From positions 1 to 34,343 of the forward strand of contig JAKANS010000056.1 of the NCBI GenBank assembly GCA_021823625.1: a stretch of DNA of 34,343 bases, written 5' to 3'. Both the position numbers and the translations under genes were made by a program. This DNA is from a bacterium. GTDB lineage: Bacteria > Verrucomicrobiota > Verrucomicrobiia > Limisphaerales > J093. Positions within the stretch are counted from its first letter, which is position 1. Each line of letters begins with the position of its first letter. The notes under the pieces are model-generated. The model did not search any database, was not told the origin of the DNA, and saw nothing but the letters and a program-made list of their open reading frames with translations. This document shows, in pieces, positions 17,512 to 24,920 of this stretch.

Positions 17512-20421
17512 ATGCCCTTCCAGTTCACCAACCCTTCCTGGCTGTTGCTCGTCCCGTTCGTGGTGGGTTGGATCGTCTGGCTCACGTTGAAGTCGGACGT
17601 GCAGGCCGGGCCGGTGCGGCGCTGGCTCGCCTTCGCGTTGCGACTGGTCATCACGCTGGCGCTCTTGCTCGCCATCGCAGGCATTCAATGGCTCAAACCG
17701 CTGGAAGGCATGAACGTCTTTTTCCTGCTCGACCGCTCGGACAGCGTGCCGTCGGCCCAGCAGGAGCGGGCGCTTAGCTTCGTCAACGAAACCGCGCGGG
17801 ACAAGAAGGCCGTCGATCGCGGCGGCGTGGTCGTCTTTGGCGATGGCGCGGCCATCGAAACCACACCCAACGTCAAGGTGGATGTCGAGAAAATCCACGC
17901 CGTCATTGGCGCCGAACGCACGGACATCGGCAGCGCCATCCGCCTCGGCACCGCGGCGTTTCCCGAGACGGGTCAAAAGCGGCTGGTGCTTTTGTCCGAC
18001 GGCAACGAGAACCTCGGCGATGCGATGGGCGCCGTGGCCGCCGCCCGGGCGCTGGGCGTCAGCATCGACGTCGTGCCGATGGGCGTCGCCCGCGGCGGTG
18101 ACGTGTCGGTTCAAAAAGTCGGCATTCCTTCCAAGCTCAAGACCGGCCAGACGTTCGATGTCAGCATCTTCGTCCAGTCGGACACGAACCGCGCCGCCAC
18201 ACTGCGCCTGTTCCAAAACGACCGGTATCTCGGCGAACAGCAGGTCGAATTGTCGGCCGGCAAGAATCTCTTCACCTTTCCGCAAACGCTCACGCAACCC
18301 GGATTTTACAGTTACGACGTGCAGGTCGATGTGCCAGGCGACCTGGTGCCGCAAAACAACCGCGCCGGCAATTTCGCCAGCGTCCGCGGCGAACCGCGCC
18401 TCCTCATCGTGTCCTCCGATCCCGCCCAGGACCGGCCGCTCGCAGACGCGCTCCGCGAATCCAAGCTCCAGACCCAGCTCAGCGACTTGAGCGGCTTTCC
18501 GGCGACGCTCGCGGAGATGCAAAGCTACGACGCGATCTTCATCAGCAACCTCGCAGCGGGCGATCTCGGCGACACGTTGATGAGCCTGCTCGAAAGCGCT
18601 GTGCGCGACTTCGGCGTGGGCCTGGTTTGCGTGGGCGGCGACCAGACTTACGCCGCCGGCGGCTACCGCGGCACGCCGCTGGAAACTACGTTGCCGGTCG
18701 AAATGGAGTTGAGCAGCAAGAAGGTGCTGCCCAGCGGCGCCGTCGTGCTCGTGATGCACGGCATGGAGTTCAACAACGGCAACCAGATCGCCCGCGAGTG
18801 CGCGTTGGGCGTGCTGGACGCGCTCGGCCCGCAGGACGAGATGGGCGTCGTGCTTTGGGACGGGAACGATCGCTGGCTCTTTCCGCTGAGCCCAGTCGGT
18901 GACCGCAAGGAAAAGGGCCGCCTCATCGCCGGCATGAACCAAGGCGACCTGCCCAGCTTCCAGCACGTCATGGAAATGGCCTACCAAGGCGACCCGCAAA
19001 ACCCGGGCTTGAAGCAGTCCAAGGCCAATCTCAAGCACATGATCGTCTTCAGCGACGGCGATCCCGGCGCGCCGAGCGACCAGCTCATGCAAGCCATCGT
19101 CGGAGACAAGATCACGGTCAGCACGGTGTTGATCTCCGGTCACGCCGGGCCGGACACAATGATCAAGATGGCGGATCAAGGCCGCGGCCGTTTCTACGAC
19201 GTGCGCGACCCGTCGCAGTTGCCGCAGATTTTTTTGAAGGAAGCGATGGTCATCCTCAAGTCGGCGATCTTCGAAGATCCATTCAAGCCGGTGCTCACCG
19301 ACAGCAGCGGCATCCTGCGTGGGTTTACGGCCGGCGAATTGCCCACCTTGCGCGGCTATGTCTGCACCACACCCAAGGCGCGCGCGGAAGTGCCGTTGCT
19401 TTCGGATAAGGGCGACCCGGTGCTGGCGCACTGGCAGTTCGGCTTGGGCCGGGCGGTGGCGTTCACCTCCGACGCCAAGGCCAAGTGGGCGCAGGATTGG
19501 ATGGGCTGGCCGAAGTACCGGCAGTTCTGGTCACAGGTTGCCCAGTGGGCCTTGCGGCGGATCGACACCGCCGATTTCAACACCGAAGTCTCCGTGGAAA
19601 ACGGCGAGGGCGTGCTCAGCGTTGAAGCCCTCGATGCCCAGGGCAACTACCGCAACTTCCTGAATCTCGAGGGCGTGGTGGTGAGCCCGAAAGGTCAGAA
19701 GCGGACCGTCCGGCTAAAGCAAGCCGGGCCGGGCCGCTACGAGGCGCGGTTCCCGACACGCGAGGTCGGGGCGTACCTGATCAATCTGGTTGAGACCCAG
19801 AACGGTGAGGTACGCGCCACGCAGGCGGTCGGCGCCAGTGTCAACTACTCGCCGGAGTTTGCCGTCGCCGAACCGAACCTCAGCCTGCTGCGCCAAGTTG
19901 CGGAAATGGGTGCCGGCAAATTGCTCCCGCCGCTCGGTCAGCCGCTGGGCGGGGAAAACCCGTTCCTGCACGACCGGGTGAGGACGTTCCAGCCGCGCGG
20001 CCTTTGGGAGTGGCTGCTCAAGTTCGCCATTCTGTTTTTCGTGGCCGATGTCGGCGTGCGCCGCATCTATCTCGACCGCGCGGAGTGGCTGAAGGCCACG
20101 CAGAACCTGCGTCGGATATTCCTCTTCTGGCGCGGTCGGCCGCGGCCAGTGGCCGCCGACGAATCCTTGAATGCGCTGCTCGCCCGCCGGGGCCTGGTCC
20201 GCGCTCAACGGACTGGAGCCGGCGAACCCAAGCCGGAACTCTTCCAACCCGCCCGGCCAACGACCGCACCGCTCGTCGGCGAAGCGCAACCGAAGCCGCC
20301 CGCCGAGAAGTCAGGCGCGGCCGGGGAGCCGCCAAAGGCGCCACCGCCGGACCGGAGCGCGGTCACCTCGCGGCTGCTCGACGCCAAACGGCGGGCGTCG
20401 AAACGCATCGATCAATCTTGA
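17512..20421 (+). CDS. Large membrane VWA protein with amidotransferase-like and second VWA-like domains
   Basis: The product is 969 residues. Two N-terminal TMs (about 10-25 and 40-58) are followed by a VWA domain with intact MIDAS D74-R-S76-D-S78. A beta-rich linker (about 200-290) precedes a glutamine-amidotransferase-like segment (about 300-400, with LLIVSSDPAQD and LVCVGGDQTYAAGGY). A second VWA-like domain (about 410-600) follows, in which the expected DxSxS reads HGMEF, so it should not bind metal in the usual way. A C-terminal TM (about 836-855) and a Pro-rich cytoplasmic tail end the chain. Similar chains are common in PVC bacteria beside MoxR/DUF58 genes. It begins three bases after the permease-NHL stop, so it is surely co-transcribed. 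A role as the envelope-spanning effector or ligand-presenting partner of MoxR is inference from context. Confidence 0.88.
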   Translation: MPFQFTNPSWLLLVPFVVGWIVWLTLKSDVQAGPVRRWLAFALRLVITLALLLAIAGIQWLKPLEGMNVFFLLDRSDSVPSAQQERALSFVNETARDKKAVDRGGVVVFGDGAAIETTPNVKVDVEKIHAVIGAERTDIGSAIRLGTAAFPETGQKRLVLLSDGNENLGDAMGAVAAARALGVSIDVVPMGVARGGDVSVQKVGIPSKLKTGQTFDVSIFVQSDTNRAATLRLFQNDRYLGEQQVELSAGKNLFTFPQTLTQPGFYSYDVQVDVPGDLVPQNNRAGNFASVRGEPRLLIVSSDPAQDRPLADALRESKLQTQLSDLSGFPATLAEMQSYDAIFISNLAAGDLGDTLMSLLESAVRDFGVGLVCVGGDQTYAAGGYRGTPLETTLPVEMELSSKKVLPSGAVVLVMHGMEFNNGNQIARECALGVLDALGPQDEMGVVLWDGNDRWLFPLSPVGDRKEKGRLIAGMNQGDLPSFQHVMEMAYQGDPQNPGLKQSKANLKHMIVFSDGDPGAPSDQLMQAIVGDKITVSTVLISGHAGPDTMIKMADQGRGRFYDVRDPSQLPQIFLKEAMVILKSAIFEDPFKPVLTDSSGILRGFTAGELPTLRGYVCTTPKARAEVPLLSDKGDPVLAHWQFGLGRAVAFTSDAKAKWAQDWMGWPKYRQFWSQVAQWALRRIDTADFNTEVSVENGEGVLSVEALDAQGNYRNFLNLEGVVVSPKGQKRTVRLKQAGPGRYEARFPTREVGAYLINLVETQNGEVRATQAVGASVNYSPEFAVAEPNLSLLRQVAEMGAGKLLPPLGQPLGGENPFLHDRVRTFQPRGLWEWLLKFAILFFVADVGVRRIYLDRAEWLKATQNLRRIFLFWRGRPRPVAADESLNALLARRGLVRAQRTGAGEPKPELFQPARPTTAPLVGEAQPKPPAEKSGAAGEPPKAPPPDRSAVTSRLLDAKRRASKRIDQS

Positions 20422-20424
20422 CCC

Positions 20425-20760
20425 GTGAAAGCCGCTGCCCAGTTCGTCGTCGTCCTGGTCACCGCCCCGGACCTCAAAACGGCGCGCGCCCTGGCCCAGG
20501 CCGCGCTGGCAGAGCGGCTCGTTGCCTGCGCGAACTTGGTGCCCAGGATCGAGAGTCATTACTGGTGGCAGGGAAAACTCGAACGCAGCGCGGAAGTCCT
20601 GCTGCTCCTGAAGACTCGCAAGACAAGGCTTGCCGCCCTCGAACGCCTGATCCTCGATCGACACCCTTACGACACTCCCGAGATTCTTGCCTTGCCGCTG
20701 CACGCAGGCACCGAACGGTATCTGGACTGGATCCTTGAAAGCACGGGCGGGCGGAAGTGA
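20425..20760 (+). CDS. cutA: CutA divalent-cation tolerance protein
   Basis: CutA proteins are small trimeric PII-like proteins linked to copper/divalent-metal tolerance; their biochemical role is unsettled. The 111-residue product has the family's core: VTAPDLKTARALAQAALAERLVACANL, ESHYWWQGKLERSAEVLLLLKT and HPYDTPEILALPL. It starts with GTG, three bases after the stop of the large VWA gene, so it is probably the last gene of the operon. No signal peptide is visible, so it should be cytoplasmic. Length is normal. Confidence 0.95.
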   Translation: MKAAAQFVVVLVTAPDLKTARALAQAALAERLVACANLVPRIESHYWWQGKLERSAEVLLLLKTRKTRLAALERLILDRHPYDTPEILALPLHAGTERYLDWILESTGGRK

Positions 20761-20904
20761 TCGCTGGCCGGCAAGCCTCCCGGCCCCAGCCGTCCCTCGC
20801 TGACAGAGTTCGGTCATCCGTAGCCCAGCGACCCAGTCACCGCCGGGCGAAATCGCCACTGAAAACCGCTTGCGGCACCGCGCGGGAGATGCTACCGGCA
20901 AGGC

Positions 20905-20974
20905 CGGCAATGGGGTTTGCCGTCTCGCGTCGCGAGAGAACCGCCTGACCGATTTCAGTGCTGATAACTCCTAC
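20905..20974 (+). promoter_or_regulatory. Fluoride riboswitch (crcB motif)
   Basis: The conserved pieces of the crcB-motif aptamer appear in order. GGCA-AUGGGGUU-UGCC (20906-20921) forms the first hairpin. Then come AACC (20939-20942), a small stem CUGA/UCAG (20945-20948 with 20955-20958), and the 3' signature CUGAUAACUCCUAC (20961-20974). GGGGUU (20912-20917) pairs with AACUCC (20966-20971) in the same register as in the Pseudomonas syringae riboswitch, with one G-U pair. Between the first hairpin and AACC sits an added self-complementary hairpin (20923-20937). Fluoride binding is expected to raise expression of crcB downstream. A short stem (20975-20989) just before the start codon could be the expression platform. 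Confidence 0.88.
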
Positions 20975-20989
20975 CCACGCCAGGCGTGG
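20975..20989 (+). promoter_or_regulatory. Short hairpin between the fluoride aptamer and crcB start
   Basis: CCACG (20975-20979) can pair with CGTGG (20985-20989) around a five-base loop. It begins right after the aptamer and ends before GGCGGA (20991-20996), a possible Shine-Dalgarno site. There is no following T run, so translational rather than transcriptional control is the likelier role. Function is inferred from position only. Confidence 0.4.
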
Positions 20990-21003
20990 CCGGCGGAACT
21001 ATT

Positions 21004-21402
21004 ATGTTGAATGCACTGTGGATTTTCCTCGGCGGCGGCCTGGGTACTCTGGGCCGGTGGTGGCTTTCCGGTGTCGTTGCCAACCGCTTCGGTCAGACGT
21101 TCCCTTGGGGTACGCTGATCGTAAATGTGAGCGGCTGTTTCGCGATCGGCCTGTTCGCGACGGTGACCGGCCCCGAAGGCCGCTTGATGGCGCCGGCCTC
21201 GTTTCGGCAGTTCTTCATGCTGGGGGTCTGCGGCGGTTACACCACCTTTTCCTCGTTCAGCCTCCAGACGCTGACGCTGGCCGAGGACGGCCAGTGGTTC
21301 AAGGCGGGCGCGAATTCCGTGGCGTCGCTCGGCTTGTGCCTGATCGCGGTGTGGCTGGGCCATCTGCTGGCGGCCAGCTTCAATTCCACGAAAGGTCACT
21401 GA
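21004..21402 (+). CDS. crcB: Fluoride channel CrcB/Fluc
   Basis: CrcB/Fluc is a dual-topology dimeric channel that lets fluoride leave the cell. The 132-residue product has four TM helices and the family motifs: GGGLGTLGRWWLSG in TM1, GTLIVNVSGCFAIGLF in TM2 (the key Asn), GGYTTFSSFSLQ in TM3 (the Phe-box and sodium-site region) and a last helix LGLCLIAVWLGHLLAA. ATG at 21004 is right after the riboswitch region; an in-frame start at 20986 lies within the leader hairpin and is unlikely. The DUF190 gene starts one base after its stop. The upstream riboswitch makes fluoride induction very likely. Confidence 0.96.
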   Translation: MLNALWIFLGGGLGTLGRWWLSGVVANRFGQTFPWGTLIVNVSGCFAIGLFATVTGPEGRLMAPASFRQFFMLGVCGGYTTFSSFSLQTLTLAEDGQWFKAGANSVASLGLCLIAVWLGHLLAASFNSTKGH

Positions 21403-21403
21403 C

Positions 21404-21763
21404 ATGCACCTGCCCCACGAAGCCATGCTCCTGCGGGTTTTCCTCGGCGAAAGCGACCGTTGGAGGCACCAGCCACTTTACGAAGCCCTTGTGCTCAAGG
21501 CACGCGAGATGCACCTGGCCGGCGCGACCGTGCTGCGTGGACCGATGGGCTTCGGCAAATCCAGCCGGCTGCACACCGCCAAGATTCTGCGGCTCTCGAT
21601 GGATTTGCCGCTCGTGATTGAAATCGTGGACTCGGAGGAAAAGCTCCGCGAGTTCCTGCCGGTCCTGGACGAAATGATGCAAGGCGGCCTGGTCACTCTG
21701 GAGAAAGTGCAGGTGATCCACTATCGCGCGGGCAACAACGTGCCTCCACCGCCGGCAACCTGA
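21404..21763 (+). CDS. DUF190 protein, CrcB-associated
   Basis: The 119-residue product is a DUF190 protein, a PII-like small family that often sits beside crcB. Visible conserved parts are LLRVFLGESDRW at the start, LRGPMGFGKSSRLHTAKILRLSMDLPLVIEIVDSEEKL in the middle, and GLVTLEKVQVIHY near the end. Its coding start is one base after the crcB stop, so both share the fluoride-responsive leader. Function is unknown; a regulatory or accessory role with the fluoride channel is inferred from this linkage. The tail is proline-rich (VPPPPAT). Confidence 0.93.
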   Translation: MHLPHEAMLLRVFLGESDRWRHQPLYEALVLKAREMHLAGATVLRGPMGFGKSSRLHTAKILRLSMDLPLVIEIVDSEEKLREFLPVLDEMMQGGLVTLEKVQVIHYRAGNNVPPPPAT

Positions 21764-21807
21764 GAAGCAGGCACCAACACACAGCGGACGCCTTCTTGCA
21801 GCCAAGC

Positions 21808-21851
21808 GTTGGCACACTATCTGTCGCAATTGCGACAGATAGTGTGCCAAC
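21808..21851. repeat. Perfect 44-bp palindrome between convergent genes
   Basis: GTTGGCACACTATCTGTCGC (21808-21827) is followed by AATT and then its exact reverse complement, ending at 21851. In RNA it would form a 20-bp stem with a four-base loop on either strand. It sits in the 111-base gap between the DUF190 stop and the proS stop. It could terminate or stabilise both transcripts, but no T run follows it on either strand. It could also be a dispersed palindromic repeat or a dyad protein-binding site. Confidence 0.95.
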
Positions 21852-21874
21852 CCGCAGGGGATGCTTGAAGAAGT

Positions 21875-23635
21875 CTAGGCGCTGGGCACCGCCGCCGCGT
21901 AACGCGCCGACTCGGCGGCCAGCCAATCGCTGATGGCCGTCGCGACATTCTCGATTTTGACAAAACTGAGGTTGCCGCCGCGGGGTTTGAGTTCGATTTC
22001 ACCGCGCGCCATCGCTTTTTCGCCCAGGTTGACCCGCAGCGGGAAGCCGATCAGGTCGGCATCCTTGAATTTCACACCGGGCCGCTCGTCGCGGTCGTCC
22101 AGGATCACTTCCGCGCCGCGAGCCGTTAATTCGGCGTAAAGCTGCTCGGCGAGTTTCATTGGAGCGCTGTCCGGCGCCACGCTCAGCGGGGTGAGGCAGA
22201 CGGCGAAGGGCGCGGTTGGCAACGGCCAGAGGATGCCGTCTTTGTCGTTGCCCTGCTCGATAATCGCCTGGAGCGTGCGCGTCACACCGATGCCGTAGCA
22301 ACCCATGACGCACGGGTGCTGCTTGCCGGCTTCGTCGAGGTACAGCGCGTTCATTTTTTCGCTGTACTTGGTGCCCAGCTTGAACACGTGGCCGACCTCG
22401 ATGGCACGGCGAATCTTGAGCGGTTGGCCGGTCTCGACGTCGAGTTCGCCGGCCTGCACGGTGCGGAAATCCGCCCACTGGTTGACCTCGATGTCGCGGG
22501 CGATCTCGATGTGCCGGAAGTGAAAACCGTCGTCGTTCGCGCCGGTGGTCATGCCGGCGGCGCCCTGAAGCGCACGGTCGGCATAGATCCGCAGGTCCGC
22601 CACTCTCAAAGTGGTCTTCACTGCGCCGAGGCTGCCCGGATGGGCGCCCAAAGCGGCGAAGACTTCGTCGGCGGTGGCCGGTCGGACTTGGGTCGCACCG
22701 GTGCGGGCCATCAATTTCGCCTCGTTCAACTGGTCGTCGCCGCGCAGCAAAACGAGAATCGGCTTCGAGTCCGCGACGTACACGAGCGTCTTGATCTGTT
22801 GATGGGCTGCGACGTTGTAGGGCGCTGCGGCCAATGCGTCGATGGTTACGACGCCGGGCGTCGGAAACTTCTCCGGTGCCGGGCTGGTACTCGCGGTCGG
22901 CGTGCCAGCCAGCGGTCCGCGGCTGGTGGCCTTCTCGATGTTCGCTGCGTACTGTCCGGATTCGCAATAGACGACCTCGTTTTCGCCGGTCTCCGCCGGG
23001 ACCATGAACTCGTGCGAGTAGTTGCCGCCGATGACACCCGTGTCGGCCTCGACCGGGAAGGCGCGCAAGCCGCAGCGCGCGAAGATGCGCGTGTAGGCGT
23101 CGTACATCTTCCGGTAACTCACCATGGCCGCCGCGTCGTTCACATCGAAGCTGTACGCGTCCTTCATCACGAACTCTTTCGCCCGCATCAGGCCGAAGCG
23201 GGGGCGGATCTCGTCGCGGAACTTGACGCCGATCTGGTAGAAATTGCGCGGCAGTTGCCGGTAAGAACTCAGCTCGTTGGCCGCCAGTTGCGTGATGACC
23301 TCCTCGGCGGTGGGGCTGAGAACCCATTCCTTCTTCGCGCGGTCGAAGACGTGGTAGAGCACTTCGGCGGCCGTGGTGTAGCGCCCGCTCTGTTGCCAGA
23401 TGTCCGGCGGCTGGAGGCAAGGTATGGACACCTCGATGGCGCCGACACGATCCATTTCCTCGCGGACGATCCGCTCAATCTTGCGAAGCACGCGCACGCC
23501 CAACGGGAGAAACGTGTACAGCCCGCCGGTGAGCTTGCGAACCAGGCCGGCGCGCAGCAGCAATTTATGCGACGCGATCTCGGCGTCGGCCGGAGTCTCC
23601 TTGAGGGTGGGAATGAAGGTCTGGGTCCAGCGCAT
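21875..23635 (-). CDS. proS: Prolyl-tRNA synthetase (bacterial type with INS domain)
   Basis: The enzyme charges tRNA-Pro. The 586-residue protein has class II motif 1 (PLGVRVLRKIERIVREEMDRVGA), motif 2 (FRDEIRPRFGLMRAKEFVMKDAYSF) and motif 3 (GCYGIGVTRTLQAIIEQ). An insertion domain of the bacterial ProRS type lies between motifs 2 and 3 (about 225-390), and a C-terminal anticodon-binding domain (LTPLSVAPDSAPMKLAEQLYAEL, DDRDERPGVKFKDADLIGFP) closes it. The N-terminus MRWTQTFIPTLKETPADAEIASHKLLLRAGLVRK is typical. The length is normal. It lies 71 bases downstream of the FAH-family gene on the same strand and converges with the fluoride unit. Confidence 0.97.
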   Translation of the reverse strand: MRWTQTFIPTLKETPADAEIASHKLLLRAGLVRKLTGGLYTFLPLGVRVLRKIERIVREEMDRVGAIEVSIPCLQPPDIWQQSGRYTTAAEVLYHVFDRAKKEWVLSPTAEEVITQLAANELSSYRQLPRNFYQIGVKFRDEIRPRFGLMRAKEFVMKDAYSFDVNDAAAMVSYRKMYDAYTRIFARCGLRAFPVEADTGVIGGNYSHEFMVPAETGENEVVYCESGQYAANIEKATSRGPLAGTPTASTSPAPEKFPTPGVVTIDALAAAPYNVAAHQQIKTLVYVADSKPILVLLRGDDQLNEAKLMARTGATQVRPATADEVFAALGAHPGSLGAVKTTLRVADLRIYADRALQGAAGMTTGANDDGFHFRHIEIARDIEVNQWADFRTVQAGELDVETGQPLKIRRAIEVGHVFKLGTKYSEKMNALYLDEAGKQHPCVMGCYGIGVTRTLQAIIEQGNDKDGILWPLPTAPFAVCLTPLSVAPDSAPMKLAEQLYAELTARGAEVILDDRDERPGVKFKDADLIGFPLRVNLGEKAMARGEIELKPRGGNLSFVKIENVATAISDWLAAESARYAAAVPSA

Positions 23636-23706
23636 ATAAAACGGGAGTGAGGCGGGTCACGCCGCCTCGCGAGGACTGACTGGGCAAAGCACCGCCAAGC
23701 GCGAGG

Positions 23707-24462
23707 TCACTTCACGGTGTTCACCAACGGCGCCATGCCCTGAATCCGCACCTCGATGCGGTCGCCCGACTCGATCGGTCCCACGCCGCTCGGCGTCCCC
23801 GTCAAGATCACGTCGCCGGGCAGCAAGGTCATGTTCGTCGAAATGAAACTGACGAGGTGGAAGCAGTTGAAGATGAGCTGCCCCGTGTTCGAGTTTTGGC
23901 GAAGCTGGCCGTTTTGGAAGAGTTGGATCGACAGTTCGTGTGGGTCGATCTTGGTTTCCACGTAGGGGCCCAGCGGCGTGAACGTGTCGAACGACTTGCA
24001 CCGCGCCCATTGGCTTTCGGCGTTCTGGATCGTGCGGTCGCTGACATCCTGCGCGGCGGTGTAGCCGAAGATGTAGCGCGCCGCGGCGGCCGGCGTCACG
24101 TTGCGCACCCGGCGGCCGATGATCACCGCCAATTCGGCCTCGAAATCCACACGATGCGCGGCGAACGGAATCTCGATCTTCGCGCCGTCCGGCAGCAGGG
24201 ACGTTGGCGCCTTGAGCCAAAAGAGCGGCTCCTTCGGCAGGGACTTCCCGCTCTCGCGGGCGTGATCGGCATAATTCAATCCCACCGCGATCACCTTGGA
24301 GGGCGTCACGGGCACCAGAGTTTTCACCCCTTTTAGGGATGTGGGTTTCTTCTCGAACGAAGGAGAACCAAACACGTCTCCGAGGAGGCGGAACAGTTCC
24401 CCGTCCACGACCTTTGCGTAAAAGGTGTCATCACCTTTCTGAAAGCGGCCTATAGCAGCCAT
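23707..24462 (-). CDS. Fumarylacetoacetate hydrolase (FAH) family protein
   Basis: The 251-residue product belongs to the FAH superfamily, which cleaves or isomerises acyl-pyruvate-type carbon-carbon bonds using a divalent metal. The metal-site pattern is present: E108 and E110 in RVDFEAELAVIIG. VGLNYADHARE precedes it, and DVSDRTIQN, GPYVETKID and LLPGDVILTGTPSGVGPIESGD follow. It resembles the broad fumarylpyruvate hydrolase / 2-hydroxyhepta-2,4-dienedioate isomerase group; the exact substrate is unknown. I chose the ATG at 24462 (MAAIGRF), as an in-frame TTG at 24486 adds eight unlikely residues. It is divergent from the ferredoxin and upstream of proS on the same strand. Confidence 0.92.
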   Translation of the reverse strand: MAAIGRFQKGDDTFYAKVVDGELFRLLGDVFGSPSFEKKPTSLKGVKTLVPVTPSKVIAVGLNYADHARESGKSLPKEPLFWLKAPTSLLPDGAKIEIPFAAHRVDFEAELAVIIGRRVRNVTPAAAARYIFGYTAAQDVSDRTIQNAESQWARCKSFDTFTPLGPYVETKIDPHELSIQLFQNGQLRQNSNTGQLIFNCFHLVSFISTNMTLLPGDVILTGTPSGVGPIESGDRIEVRIQGMAPLVNTVK

Positions 24463-24598
24463 AAACGAATGCCAAGTACGTAACAAATACGGCTACCATC
24501 CGGCAAGCCGAAACTCCAAGGAACTGAGGACGTGGCAGAAATGAGGCTTGATTTTGACCGGCCCGGTCGCATCCTTCGCTCACGAACTAACGATCTTT

Positions 24599-24832
24599 AT
24601 GGCTGATCTAGCGAACAAATACCCCGAGAACGCGCCCGGCAAGTTTTACGTCGATAACCAGTGCATCGACTGCGATCTGTGCCGCGAGACCGCGCCGAAC
24701 AATTTCAAGCGCAACGAAGACGGCGGTTACTCCTATGTCTTCGCCCAACCCTCCATGCCGGAGGAAGAAAAGCAGTGCCAGGAAGCCAAGGAAGGCTGCC
24801 CGGTCGAGGCCATCGGCAACGACGGCGCCTAG
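24599..24832 (+). CDS. Small [4Fe-4S] ferredoxin
   Basis: The 77-residue acidic protein has CIDCDLC (CxxCxxC) and a distal GCP, giving four cysteines for one [4Fe-4S] cluster; a further Cys in KQCQEA is probably not a ligand. Such single-cluster ferredoxins pass electrons between soluble enzymes, and the partner is not evident here. The ATG at 24599 gives MADLANKYPENAPGKFYVD. An in-frame start at 24548 would add 17 hydrophobic-mixed residues not seen in relatives. It stands alone on its strand between two minus-strand genes. GACCGG-C-CCGGTC (24556-24568) lies about 30 bases upstream and might be an operator, but this is only a small symmetry. Confidence 0.92.
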   Translation: MADLANKYPENAPGKFYVDNQCIDCDLCRETAPNNFKRNEDGGYSYVFAQPSMPEEEKQCQEAKEGCPVEAIGNDGA

Positions 24833-24859
24833 TTCTCAGCTCAGCCCTTTCAGTGACGG

Positions 24860-24894
24860 ACCCGCCGGCACCTCGCCCGCGGGTTCTTGCTTTT
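24860..24894 (+). terminator. Weak candidate terminator after the ferredoxin
   Basis: ACCCGC (24860-24865) can pair with GCGGGT (24879-24884) around a 13-base loop, followed by TCTTGCTTTT. It lies between the ferredoxin stop and the convergent tsaD stop. The stem is short and the T tract is broken, so this is a weak call. Confidence 0.3.
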
Positions 24895-24920
24895 CCGGCG
24901 GCTTCGGCAGACGGCGCGAC

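Noticed and set aside
15493-19431. A 1312-codon open frame on the minus strand
   Set aside because: It lies antisense to the permease-NHL and large VWA genes, which have clear domains. Its composition is Arg/His/Gln-rich, as expected for the shadow of a G+C-rich gene.
21808-21851. The palindrome as an ordinary intrinsic terminator
   Set aside because: No T tract follows the stem on either strand, so I listed it as a repeat of unknown function.
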